Assembly (NCBI GenBank): GCA_030704615.1
Contig: CM060732.1
Location: 72,643,053 to 72,707,052 of the forward strand
Direction of reading: 5' to 3'
Length of the DNA stretch: 64,000 nucleotides
DNA from: Takakia lepidozioides
Taxonomy: Eukaryota > Streptophyta > Takakiopsida > Takakiales > Takakiaceae
Shown here in pieces: positions 1 through 10,200 of this stretch (position 1 is the stretch's first letter; every line of letters starts with the position of its first letter). Made by a program: the position numbers and the translations under genes. The notes beneath the pieces were generated by a model, which was given only the letters and a program-made list of their open reading frames with translations, ran no database searches and had not been told where the DNA came from.

Positions 1-305
1 CTTGTTATGATTCACAATGAGCTTACATTCCAATTAGCAGAAGCTCAAAAATAATGTAAGGATTATGCAGATCAACATCGACAAATTCAATCCAAGTTCA
101 AGGTCGGAGATCGTGTATGGCTCTTTCGACGGAACATCCAAACCATGCGACCATAAAGAAAGTTGGATTATCAACGCCTGGGACCATTCAATATTATTCG
201 TCAAATTAATCCGGTTAATTTCCAGCTTGAACTCCCACGAAGTATGCGCATCCACCCAGTCTTCCACGTCTCATTATTAGAGTTGTATCATCACTCAAGT
301 ATCCT
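1..305 (+). pseudogene. Decayed Ty3/gypsy integrase C-terminus (GPY/F-like region)
   Basis: Translating this stretch with frame changes gives the typical end of a gypsy integrase: a KVGDRVWLFRRN-like motif near 98-135, then [20 protein letters not shown] and [11 protein letters not shown] near 175-280. That order (GDxVW, GPY/F-like module, HPVFHVSLL) is characteristic of Ty3/gypsy elements just upstream of a chromodomain. An in-frame stop after the first motif and a further stop near 305 show it is not functional. The chromodomain follows directly downstream, so this is the remnant of one element truncated at the window edge. Confidence 0.75.
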
Positions 306-542
306 TTGAGAGTTCATGTACCACCTCCACCAATTGAAGTCAATCATGAAATCGAGTATGAAGTCGACGAAGTCCTAGACTCTCGCATCAAGTATGGACG
401 TCTTGAGTATTTCGTACATTGGAAAGACTACGACATTAGCGAACGCACGTGGGAACCGCCATCCAATCTTGTCAACGCACCTGACAAAGTCCAAGAGTTT
501 CATCAACGATATCCAGCTAAGCCTCGAGCCACACGTCAATAA
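306..542 (+). mobile_element. Chromodomain of a Ty3/gypsy chromovirus polyprotein
   Basis: A 78-residue open stretch carries the chromodomain signature: YEVDEVLDSR, then LEYFVHWKDYDISERTWEP, then NLVNAPDKVQEFHQRYP. The aromatic positions expected for methyl-lysine binding (Y, W, W-E-P) are present. In chromoviruses this domain sits at the C-terminus of integrase and steers insertion to marked chromatin. It is the last coding part of the element whose integrase relic lies immediately upstream. The element as a whole is dead, because the upstream integrase frame is broken. Confidence 0.88.
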
Positions 543-1138
543 GTCGTCACAACGATGATGTCAGTCAAGTTAGCTTCAAGGTGAAGACTCCACATTCAGT
601 GTACCTGATACACGCTAATGAGAGGGGAATACCACACATTAGTATATATAGCTACACTTCAAGCACTCTTGCATTTTGTATTGGTAGCATGGAGTCACAT
701 GAATCAGATACATTGGAACTGTCACTTATCTAACTTCCAGACCAGCCGTTCTGACTCTCGCAACCTTCTCGACGACGTCCTCGGGAAGACGGGCCACCAA
801 TGCGACGCGTACTTCCTTGTCTGGACCCCGTACGACGGCAAGTGGAGCTACTCAAAGTCTGATAATCCTGTTGGAGGTTGAGCTTCAAACCTAGAGGGCA
901 ACGAAATCATGTTTGAAGGCAACTTCGAAGGTTAGAATGCTCAAATCATTGCGTGGTCTCAAGTTCAAGGTGTTGGACACTATCGATGGTTGCAGGGACC
1001 TATAAATCATTTGAGTCAAGAACGAAGAACCAAATACTTGGCAAATACAATTCGCCGAATTTTGGATTTCATTCAATTCTAAAGCAAGTCCAAGACTTTA
1101 CCGCTCATTGAGGAACTCAGCGCTAGAGGAGGGGGTGA
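543..1138 (+). other. Chromovirus 3' untranslated region and polypurine tract
   Basis: No convincing gene is visible here. The stretch lies between the chromodomain stop and the inferred 3' LTR. It ends in a purine-rich run (GAGGAGGGGGTGA) at about 1124-1137 that would suit the polypurine tract priming plus-strand synthesis. Short open frames in this stretch have no recognisable motifs. Confidence 0.5.
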
Positions 1139-1750
1139 TGTCACAGACATAGCCAAGAAGAATTTATCGAAAGTAACTTCCAGAAGTTACTGAGTTATCG
1201 GGAGTTATCAAATTACCGAAAGTTACCGTAGATTATCATGAGTTACCAAGTTACCGGAAGTTTATCAAATTACCAAGAGTAACTTGGAAAACTGCTCAGG
1301 AAACTTCTTTTGGAGGAAACTTCTCCATTAAGATACCTCATTTGTTTAATGAAACTTCTCTATCAAGAAACCTCTTTTGTTTAAGAAAACTTCTCCATCA
1401 AGAAACCTCCATTGGGGAAGGTTTTTAAGAAACTTCCTAGTAGCTAATATATATAGAAGGCGAGACTGGACACTCCTTAGTCTCGCCAACACAAGTTCAA
1501 GCTATTCTTGTTTCCAGTCCCAGTACCCAGTTCAGCTTTCAGTACTCTAGCCCAGTTTCCAGTATTTGGCACTCTAATCCAGTTTCCAACATTCCAGTAT
1601 TCGAGTCGAGTTCCAGTATCTTGTACTCTTGTCCATTGCTATAAAGATCATCTTGATTCCTATTTACCCATCATGCATTCGGCCACGCCGACCTTGACTT
1701 CTTGTCTAGTCTTGTACCTCTAGTCTGATATCTTGTTTGTATTCAATCAT
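1139..1750 (+). mobile_element. Probable 3' LTR of the chromovirus
   Basis: The LTR is placed by the polypurine tract just upstream and a TGTCACAG start. It holds many short repeats built on AGTTACCGAAAGTTACC and GAAACTTCTC (about 1165-1430), then a TATATATAG box at about 1448. A short C-rich transcribed leader with repeated CCAGT follows (1510-1610). The TATA plus downstream leader fits a U3/R layout. The 5' LTR is outside the window, so the exact right edge is unproven; 1750 is a guess. Confidence 0.5.
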
Positions 1751-1819
1751 GTTCTTGTCCTTGATAGGAGTCCATACAAGGTTCATATGGTTGAGGGACC
1801 AAGGGAAAACCAAGGGAAA

Positions 1820-2198
1820 ACGGCACGTGGATCAGACATTGTCCGAGGAGGATCTATCCGGAGTCCTGCTGGATACCCAGGAACACAAGCGGGGGATCGT
1901 CGGAGGAGGTGGCACGTGGAGTTCCAGGGGATAGCAGGGATCGGCCAGGGATGGGGAATCAGTCAGACCGGGGAATCTCGGAGTGCCGGGGACACGGGCC
2001 GGTCGTCGGAGGGTGTGCCACGTGGTTGTGAGGGGACGGCGGGGATCGGTGGGAGTCGGGACATGGGCGGGGGATCGTCGGAGGTGCGGATGCCACGTGG
2101 ATGTCAGGGGGACGGTGGGGATCGGCCGGGGGATCTGTCTACCCGGGGGATCAACGCCCGCCGGGGACACGGGCGGGGGGCTGGGCGGGCGGGTGGGT

Positions 2199-2200
<2 letters not shown>
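1820..2200. repeat. GC-rich degenerate repeats carrying CACGTG palindromes
   Basis: Degenerate copies of a G-rich unit (elements such as GGGGATCGTCGGAGG, CCACGTGGA and GGGATCGGCC) recur along this stretch. CACGTG occurs at about 1824, 1913, 2019 and 2094, spaced 89, 106 and 75 bases. Composition is far more GC-rich than the flanks. Open frames across it are low-complexity Gly/Arg or Pro translations and are not taken as genes. Confidence 0.7.

Positions 2201-2201
<1 letters not shown>

Positions 2202-2239
<38 letters not shown>
2202..2239 (+). repeat. Homopolymer run of 38 G
   Basis: An uninterrupted run of 38 G residues follows the GC-rich repeats. Runs of this kind can form G-quadruplex structures on the + strand. 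The exact length may also be an assembly or sequencing artefact. Confidence 0.9.
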
Positions 2240-2241
<2 letters not shown>

Positions 2242-2260
2242 TTTCACGGGCTGTACCTCG

Positions 2261-2497
2261 CGGGCCGTACGGTTGGTTATTCCAGCCAACATAGCTATTT
2301 GCGAGCGTGGGTTCTCAAAGCAAAATTGGGTGAAAAATGACCGTAGAAATAGATTGAAGTTGAGGACTTTGGATGCATTGATGCAAGTTTCTTTATGTGG
2401 GCTCGAAGTTGAGGCCATGAATTGGATTGCCATTTTTGAGATTTGGAGTGGCATGAAGGATCTTAGAGCTGTTCCATTGGCAATAAATTCAAATTGA
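2261..2497 (+). pseudogene. hAT-family transposase C-terminal dimerisation remnant
   Basis: The last 78 codons of an open frame read like the C-terminal dimerisation region of plant and animal hAT-type transposase-derived proteins: IPANIAICERGFSKQNWVKN, then RLKLRTLDALMQVSLCGLE, then NWIAIFEIW. In that family this helical region mediates dimerisation. Upstream of about 2261 the frame runs into low-complexity GC-rich DNA, so the catalytic part is missing. I infer a truncated relic. The assignment rests on remembered family resemblance, not a search. Confidence 0.6.
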
Positions 2498-3079
2498 ATT
2501 TTATTCATAATTTTTATTATATGTGGTTGTGGAATGTGAAAAGACTTTCATTTCATGTGTATTATATAGAAAAATTATCTTTATGTTACATGCATGCTCG
2601 CCGAATGGCCGCCCGAAAAACAATTGAATGGCTGTCAAAATTACAGCCCTTCAAAATGAAAGGCGAAATTTTAAGGAAACTTGCAAATGAAAGTCTAAGG
2701 TACCCTTCAAAACTAAACACTCTGTGGAGAGGGGTACCACTGTATGTAGTGAAACTAGGTGTCAGGGGGTCATGAAACATTCTACAGACTAGGGAGGTGG
2801 ATGACCTGCCTTTTATGGTGACATGTCATGTGGAAGACAACACATGGCAGCAGGAGAATTTGTAAGAACTGCAATCAGGACTACACTTTGGAAGTCTAAA
2901 CTGTTCTTGTTGTTCTTTGGCAACAACCATTATTAGCAGTGATATACATGACATGGAGAACTTGTATAGTGGGTGCGAGTGCGAACTCTTAATGTGCTCG
3001 CTTGTTTATGGTCCCATTTCAGCCGCAGGTCCAGTGTCTTTACATTGTTCTGACTTTGTGTTGTAAGTTGCTATGAGGG
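2498..3079. other. Intergenic, no feature seen
   Basis: No gene-like coding pattern. Short open frames lack recognisable motifs or splice context. The stretch ends at the left terminal repeat of the transposon at 3080. Confidence 0.4.
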
Positions 3080-4080
3080 TACAGTCTGCCCTGGATAAAT
3101 GTTAACACTCGGGAGTAGAAGAAAAATAACATTTAGACAAGGTTAACACATTAACAGTTTTTGAAGGGGTTAGTTGTAACACATTAACATTTACAGAATG
3201 TAACAATTAACAAATATAAAAATTATGAAAGTAACACTTATGAAATGAAATGTAATATATTCTATTCTCTCTTTGTTTGTGAGTTGTCTTTCATCTTTAT
3301 TAATCACCTAATATCTAACTTATTAGTACAACACATCTATCTAACCATATGTGGGTGGGCCTATAGGAATTCCAAAAAGGCCTTGATGTGAAATGCATCG
3401 CAATTCACTTGATCATCCCCCTAAAAAGTGCGCAATCCTTTTTGGAATTCCCTAGGCAGATAACCTATTCAGATAACCTCTACACCAATTTTTACTGCTC
3501 ATTTGGTAGTTCTACTGATATAAGTTGTGGTGTCTATATATCAACAACCAAAAAGAAAACTGCATAGGTATTTCAAGGATATTTTAACTACATTGACTAA
3601 AAAGACCAATCGATACCATCTACTTGCAAAATAGCTACGCAGGTATAACTACCACATAACTTATGTGATCTCATCTCTCGGAAACGTCCAGCATGTCGTC
3701 TCAAAATGCTGAACATACATTGGTTGTATCTCAGAAATAACCTCCATATCAAGTCTCCAAATGTTGTATATACACTTGCTTCATCTATTCACTTTAGTAT
3801 TACCTCCCACTTACTTTCTGGTCTTCTGATTGGTTATGTTTTAAGATGGAATCTTATCATAATCTAGTTGGAACTTATACTACTTTCTCCTCTTATTAGG
3901 TGAAGCCTTTATCGTACACTTAACATTTATGGAGGGCAAATTAACAAAGAGGGGAGTAAACAATTGTTAACAAATAACACTTAACATTTGCTAGTGTGCA
4001 CAAGTAGGGGAGTAAAATTTTCTTAACATTTATGGTAGTTTAACGTTTATAGAGGTAACATTTATCCAGGGCAGACTGTA
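3080..4080. mobile_element. 1-kb non-autonomous DNA transposon with terminal inverted repeats
   Basis: The left end (3082 onward, CAGTCTGCCCTGGATAAATG) is the exact reverse complement of the right end (ending at 4078). The pairing covers about 23 bases. TA flanks both ends, as for a 2-bp TA target duplication. The subterminal parts are rich in direct and inverted copies of TTAACATTT/GTTAACA (about 3125-3250 and 3920-4060). There is no transposase frame inside. CAGT termini plus TA duplication are typical of the Tc1/mariner superfamily, but 1 kb with subterminal repeats could also be another TIR class. Confidence 0.8.
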
Positions 4081-4910
4081 GTTAAGTGGAATCTTGTCTC
4101 ATGTGTGCAGCAAGAGGAGGCATTTTAGCCCTTGTGGTAGACCTTCCATGCAGTGTGAACCTCAGTCTCAACCATTTTCTTTTACGTTGTTATAGCTTCA
4201 TGTGGAACACCTTCTGTTTTGAGTGTCTAGTATATTTTCTGGGTTGGAACTGGGTAGTTGAATCACATTCAGGAGCGAGTGGAGATGCAATGGAATGGGC
4301 AGCAAGTGAGGACGGCATGGCATGACCCTGGACTGCGTGTTCAACGACACAAAGCTCTTTTGGTTTTGTTGACCCAATGGATGCCAGAATGTGGATGGAA
4401 CGTGATATATATTCGTTCCATATTCTTTGGGGAAACAATAGGAATAATATAAGAACTTAATACACAGCATTCGATCTGACGATATGTTGCTGCCACGGCT
4501 CCTTGGGGGGGGAGGGGGGGCCTATCAAATCCTACACACACCCTCTTACCCCGGATTCACAATCTAAATACTTTGGAATGCAAGAGGTTGTCAAGCAACG
4601 GTGTTTAGCCTATTGGTAGGGTGATGGCAGATCAAGTGACCAAGTTACCAACTCCACCCACCCTTGAGAGGCCGAACCCTTACAAACTCACACAGCTGGG
4701 CATCAAAACCTACTTACAGCCTCAGGCCACAAGCTTCACACTCGCAAAAGACAGTATATTTCATTCCCAATCATCTGTTGAAGATGGGGTTATGAGACCC
4801 TCCATAATGAGACCATCAAATCGAGATACCAGGCCAGTTCAGGTCAATTCTTGTGATAACGATTGTCCCATATTCTTAGCATTGTAAGTTTTACTTGCTC
4901 CAATAAATAC
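4081..4910. other. Intergenic, no feature seen
   Basis: Short open frames only, without motifs or splice signals. A 16-base purine run (G with one A) lies near 4504-4519. Confidence 0.35.
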
Positions 4911-4912
4911 AA

Positions 4913-4993
4913 TAGGGCACAAGTTCTTGTCTCTTGCAAGACATAAAAATAAAAAGCTCGGGGGAGGATGGGAGGTGAACGACATGCATTTCC
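4913..4993 (-). repeat. Dispersed repeat, inverted partner of 16258-16334
   Basis: This stretch (AGGGCACAAGTTCTTGTCTC, then ATAAAAAGCTCGGGGGAGGA) matches the reverse complement of 16258-16334 with few differences over about 80 bases. It is a two-copy inverted repeat 11 kb apart, bracketing the eL24 relic, POC1 and the 680-residue gene. The family is not recognised. Confidence 0.75.
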
Positions 4994-5010
4994 TTGCATG
5001 TTACTTTTTC

Positions 5011-5503
5011 TCCTAATTTTTGTTTTACTTTCGTTTTCCATGTATTTGGACCGCTCCGTTGTCGAGGGTTCCAATACCAAAACTACTGACGTTTAGGCTC
5101 ACACAAAGTAAGCTTCACACTCCCAAAGAAAAATATAGTTTGAACATTCCCATCTGGTTATGAGAATCGACCACTGGTTCCTCTTATTCCTCGATCCATA
5201 CATAAACACGTAAAGATTGTTTCTAATTCAACACTGCATCTAATCCGCAAACATAATGTCATCTCTCCTCCACCCGCTGCTTTCCATCTGCAGGAACAGA
5301 AACTCAGTGCCAAACGGTTCCCTTTAACCTCTAACCATAGCCCCACTAGCAAAAAAGGAGCTAAGGACAAAGAGGGAGAGAACAGGCATCCACATAACAA
5401 TCTTATGATCGTACACGGATTGCCATGAGCAATTGTAGCATCAACTCCCAAATCCTAGTTAGACCTGCTGCTGGTAGTGTAGACACCCTGCACTTACGAT
5501 AAT
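5011..5503. other. 3' flank of the eL24 copy
   Basis: No gene seen. It lies downstream (in minus orientation) of the eL24 relic. No poly-A/T run marks a retrocopy end. Confidence 0.35.
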
Positions 5504-5994
5504 TCACCGCTTCCCACCAGCTCCTGTCTTGGCTGCCTTGGGCTGAGGAGCCCGTGTGGCCTGCACCTTCCCGGAGCCCTTTGAGGTCTTGGCGAGCGCC
5601 TCCACCTTATTCGCCTTCCTGACATCTTTGGTCTTCTTAATCCGCTCTTTGATCTCACGCAGAGCACCCTCCCGTGCGGCAAGGCGGACCTCCGTCTTCT
5701 CAGTCCTCGTCTTGTTGATCAACTCGAGAGAAACCCCACAATGGAGCGCGAGTAGGGTTTGCTGATGGTCCTTCGTTTTCTCTTCACGGCCTCCGCATTG
5801 ATATCCTTCTTGTGCTGCTTGCGGAACAAGGTCGTCCATGTCAGCTTCGACGGCTTGAGCCTGTTGTGGAAGTACCGCTTACATTTGCTGTTCAAAAACA
5901 GGAGCACCTGCGAATCCCTCCTCACGAATCTGATCCCTTGTACCGGGTAGATCTTGGAGCCACTGAATCTGCACACCTCCGTCTTGAGCACCAT
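5504..5994 (-). pseudogene. RPL24: 60S ribosomal protein eL24 (RPL24) copy, intronless, with 1-bp frameshift
   Basis: From the ATG at 5994 the frame reads as plant eL24: [20 protein letters not shown], then [20 protein letters not shown], then KPYSRSIVG, about 82 residues. It then leaves frame. The rest of the family ([34 protein letters not shown], basic tail ending GAGGKR) continues in another frame to the stop at 5504. The break is consistent with loss of one G in the GGGG run near 5734. eL24 is a large-subunit protein bound to rRNA near the subunit interface. The missing introns suggest a retrocopy, but two telo-boxes lie upstream, which is promoter-like. A sequencing error is possible. 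Confidence 0.85.
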
Positions 5995-6062
5995 CCTGCC
6001 CAGCTATGGCGGATCCCTCCACACCGATGTCACACTCTGCACTACAAAGCCCCGTCGTTCGT

Positions 6063-6153
6063 AAACCCTAAAATTCTGAAAGCTCGAATTATGGACGTAA
6101 ACGCGTTCTTCATCCTCCCAAACCGGGATGAATCCGCTTTACCTAAACCCTAA
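6063..6153 (-). promoter_or_regulatory. Two telo-box motifs upstream of the eL24 copy
   Basis: AAACCCTAA occurs at 6063-6071 and 6145-6153, about 70 and 150 bases upstream of the eL24 start. Telo-boxes (AAACCCTAA in either orientation) are a known feature of plant ribosomal-protein promoters. Finding two here argues that this copy kept, or landed beside, a real ribosomal-protein promoter. Confidence 0.6.
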
Positions 6154-6159
6154 ATCTCG

Positions 6160-7211
6160 ATTTCCATTCACGGCTATGGCTTCTTCACCATTCTCTCCCC
6201 GCCGTTCTCTTCCCGCATGCTGCAGGAGCATGGCAGAGATCCAGGCGTTTGGTTTATGAACTTGGATCCATGGTGTTTCTCCTTCAGCTCTCGTTGAGAA
6301 TAGAAGCAGTCTCATGCAGCAGCGTGCGGTATTTTGTAGTAGTAAACAAAACGGTGCATGTCTTCAACCTCGTCCACACTTGCCTTGGATATACTGTTGC
6401 AATGTTTGGAGCCAGTGTGTGATTTGGTTTGTTGAGTGAACACCAATCCATTTTTGCAATTCTTAAGCCCGTAGAGTAATGTAGATCTTAGAGACTTTGG
6501 TGGGGAAATGACTACTTAGAACATAGGAAATTGGCAAATGACTTCAAATCACTGGCAACCAGGGAAAATCTCAGGCATGGACAGTTTTCAACTTCTTTCC
6601 TGAACACTGATTCAAGTATAAGTTAGGTCCCATCGACTGTACTGGATGGGTAGTCCAACTCTGCTTCCATCAACTACACAGCAGTATGTTTGGATAGTGC
6701 AAAGAGGAAATTTTGCCAGTATCTGTACAGTAATTTCATGTAGCTGTGTCGTGCACGGGCAAGATGTGCCACAGGTGCAGAGTGGTTAAGAGTGTGGGTT
6801 GAAACAATTTGGGTGCGTCTGTATCACCCTATGGTGCCTCAGTAACATGGAAGCACCAGTCAGCGGTGGGAATTAGTGGTCACATCTGCTCTCTTTGGAT
6901 CCTTTTTCTTCTGGCTCTTCACCTTTTCAAGAGTCAACATCTGCACATGCATGGACCAGAAAACAAAAAAGTCGGTTCTTGGTGCTTCCTTTTTGTAACA
7001 ACCCACTATCATCCAAGTTGGTTTCCTGCTATTCACTACACCTATTTCTGTTCCAAGGCGCCATCTAAAGATGATTATCGATCGTGCTCTAGGATTGTAG
7101 CATCCAATTCGAACATGATGCAAAATTGTTGTCCTTCATTAAATCAAGGAACCTTCCACCTTCACTTACTATCATCATTTGCATTTTTTAGAATAGAGCT
7201 TAGTTTAGGTG
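6160..7211. other. Intergenic between eL24 copy and POC1 3' end
   Basis: No gene recognised. Open frames here have no motif. The right part must include the 3' UTR of POC1, which ends its coding sequence at 7212 on the minus strand. Confidence 0.4.
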
Positions 7212-10200
7212 CTAGTTGCCTCTGAATTTTGTGTAGCCTGGTAAGGTCGGTGCATTAATCCGCACCTTGTCCTCAGTGTGAGACAACCGCTCCTCGAAAA
7301 CTGCCACTGTGCGAGTAAGAACATCCAGCTGGCCAACTATGTGCTGCACAGTCCCCATCCAGTGCTTATCAGCTCTTGTGTCCCATTTCCAAAACTTTCT
7401 TGGTGCTCTTTATCGTGGCCCCCCTTCTCTGCAGATGCTTTCCAACCACTGCAACACAAACATGTATTTCATTGCTGCCTCAACTTTCAACAGACTATCC
7501 AGATGCCACACTTAACAAACTGTGGAGGCCTGGAGCTGTGGAATAGAGAAACCGCCAAGAGACAAGAAACCTGAAGGTTGGATTCAGAGACAGCAAGATA
7601 GAAGGAGAGCTCAGTTTGAGCCAAAAATGGCAGCAAACTTTTGCCACAGGTGTCACTATTGATTGAGAACGCTGTCAACGATCGGCAAAGTCAGCATGTC
7701 GCCCATCATTACGAGTAGTCATGTACATCTTTCCAGTTTTTTTTAAATTGGATCGTTGTTCATATAGCGACCCCACTGCCAGTAGAACTGCAGACTACAA
7801 GCAGAGATGAAGAAGTACCCTCATGGACCCCAAGGAGAAGAGGAAAGACGTACCTCCAAAGTTCTGCCAAAAGATTCCAGGTTTGCCTTTGAAATTTCAG
7901 GGCTCAAGGGGGAAGGGATGGGACGATCCTTGCTGCAAGGGGAATGAGCAGGACCATCCATACAGCGAGGGGATTGAACAGCAGGAACTTTACTGCAAGG
8001 GGACTGAACAGCGCTATCCTTACTTCGAGGGGAATGAAGTGCACAATTGTCTATGTCCCCATCTATCTCCATCTGCACACGGAATAGCATACTTCAGCTA
8101 CAGGAAAAGTGCCAACCCCATGGAGATACTATCCAGTGTTTCTGAACATCTACTTCCATAGGAACATAGCCATGGTCTCTCATGCTGCTTGTCTCACACA
8201 ACTGTGTGTGTGCCTCTCTCTCAGATTGTGTTTGGGTGAAGATAAAAGCATAGAAACCCTGCTCCTGAGCAAATACAGTAATACTTGTGTCCTGAGCAAA
8301 TACTTGTGTCCCTTGAGCCCTTGGTCTCTCCTGTGGACATGATAAATTCCAAAAGCCTGAGCATCAACCTGCTCTTTTCCGCAGGTGTGCTCCTCCACCA
8401 GTGCTTTGGGCCTGGTCCGTGTATCACAACCCAGTATCCGGTCCGCGAGATCTTTAGAATTGGTGCATACACACTGGCACGCATGGCATTGAGAGATACC
8501 GGGGCCCTCGTCATGCACAGTGCCAAGTAAAGCTGCAGAAAGAAGAGTTAACAAGCCCAATCAATAAGCCAGCCCAGGTTCAAATAAACAGCAACAAAGC
8601 ACATGGATGTCTAGTTATACACACATACCCCCGTCGCCCACCACCCTGTGAAAAGCCATGCTGCTTATCAGTCATTTATTTTCTGTAGAGTTCCACAGGG
8701 ACATATATGAGTGAATTCTAGCTAAAAGATAAAACTTCAAAACTCCTGTCCAATGGATGCTCGAAGCCTTACATAGTAGACACTTGTTGCTACCTGTTTC
8801 ATCTGTAAAGTTGCAGTCCTAAACCATACAAGAGATATTGACTTGGTACCTTGTGGATGACTTTCTGTTTGATCAAAATTTGTACGCCATAGCATCACCT
8901 GTACAGAGCTCTAACATGTCATTAACAGAACATCTCTGATAAAGGCTTGCAAGAGTTACGTAGAGAGTTGCTATACTAAAGAGCGAGCCAGAAAGAAAGA
9001 GCGAGACTAGAGCAGCAGCATGCATAAGTTGCCATTTGCAACTTAAATGAAATCGAACTTAAACCCTAAACTATCGCCTCTTTACACACAAGAACGACTA
9101 CCTGCTTACAGACAAACTTGTACACCGATATGAGCATACATCCGTAAGTACATCCATAATCATACATGTTCATCAGAACTTCCAGAGGCAAAATATTCGC
9201 CATTTGGGGAAAACACCGCACATGTAGTAGCACCTTCATGGCCCTGCAGAGAGTACAAGATCTGGCCCTCTCGCAGGTCCCAAACCTACAGTAGTATGGC
9301 CCCAGCAACCAGGTTAGACAAGACAGATAGTTGTTACTGGGTACAGATACAAATGCTCTTTCACTCCCACACCTGAAAATCAGTTCATATCTTGAGGGTA
9401 CAGACTCCATACCACACATGTCACATTAACATTCAGAAGGAATTGGGCCACTACATTGGTAGTAGGATGCCCGTGATATGGAACGTGATATTGGCTATTA
9501 CTTCATAGAGTCCCCTGTGTGATATTACAGAGCCAGTTGTGGCATTTTCAGCCTGTCAGGGCACGTGAGACAGGATAGTCCTGTAGCTCTTGTGCACAGT
9601 CAAGTTCATTCTGGGTTCAGCGAATAGAGTGGTGTTATAATGTACAAGCTGACATTGGCATCGAACTAAAAAGTGTAAAGCAGTGCCACTCCAAACCTCA
9701 ATGTGAAACACATGTGACGCATGAGGCTGTGAGTGTACTGCCAGTCACCCTGAAGTGAAAAGGGCCTGAACATACCTTGAGTGTTGAATCTTCACAAGTG
9801 GAAAGGAGAAAGTTGCCAGATGGGTGAAAGGAAACAGTATTCACGACTCCTGCATTTGCGGCGTAATGCTGGATCAGCATTCCGCTGCGAATGTCCCATA
9901 TCTGACCCCCTCCTCAATGTTTCCAATACATGCGTCTTTGTGTCACTAGCCAATATGATGTCTTCTAACCTAGTTATAATTTTTGTTCTGTTTGTACTAA
10001 AATTGGAAATTTGAGGTCTACTTGCAGTTATTGAATCTGTAGAAATGAACATGACAGCTTCAGATTTATGCTTTTCCAACTATCGTGGTTTGCATCTATT
10101 GCATCTTGTCACAGTTGTAGTCGGGTCACTAAAAGCACACTGCGCTCCCAAAGCAAGGCTCCTTCTAATACAACTCTACTTACTGGTCTATATGTACTAG

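Noticed and set aside
1832-2508. Proline-rich and Gly/Arg-rich open frames across the GC-rich block
   Set aside because: They are translations of repeats and the G run on either strand. Only the hAT-like C-terminus after 2261 has protein-like sequence.
9061-9069. Telo-box in a POC1 intron
   Set aside because: A single AAACCCTAA inside an intron, not near a start; likely chance.
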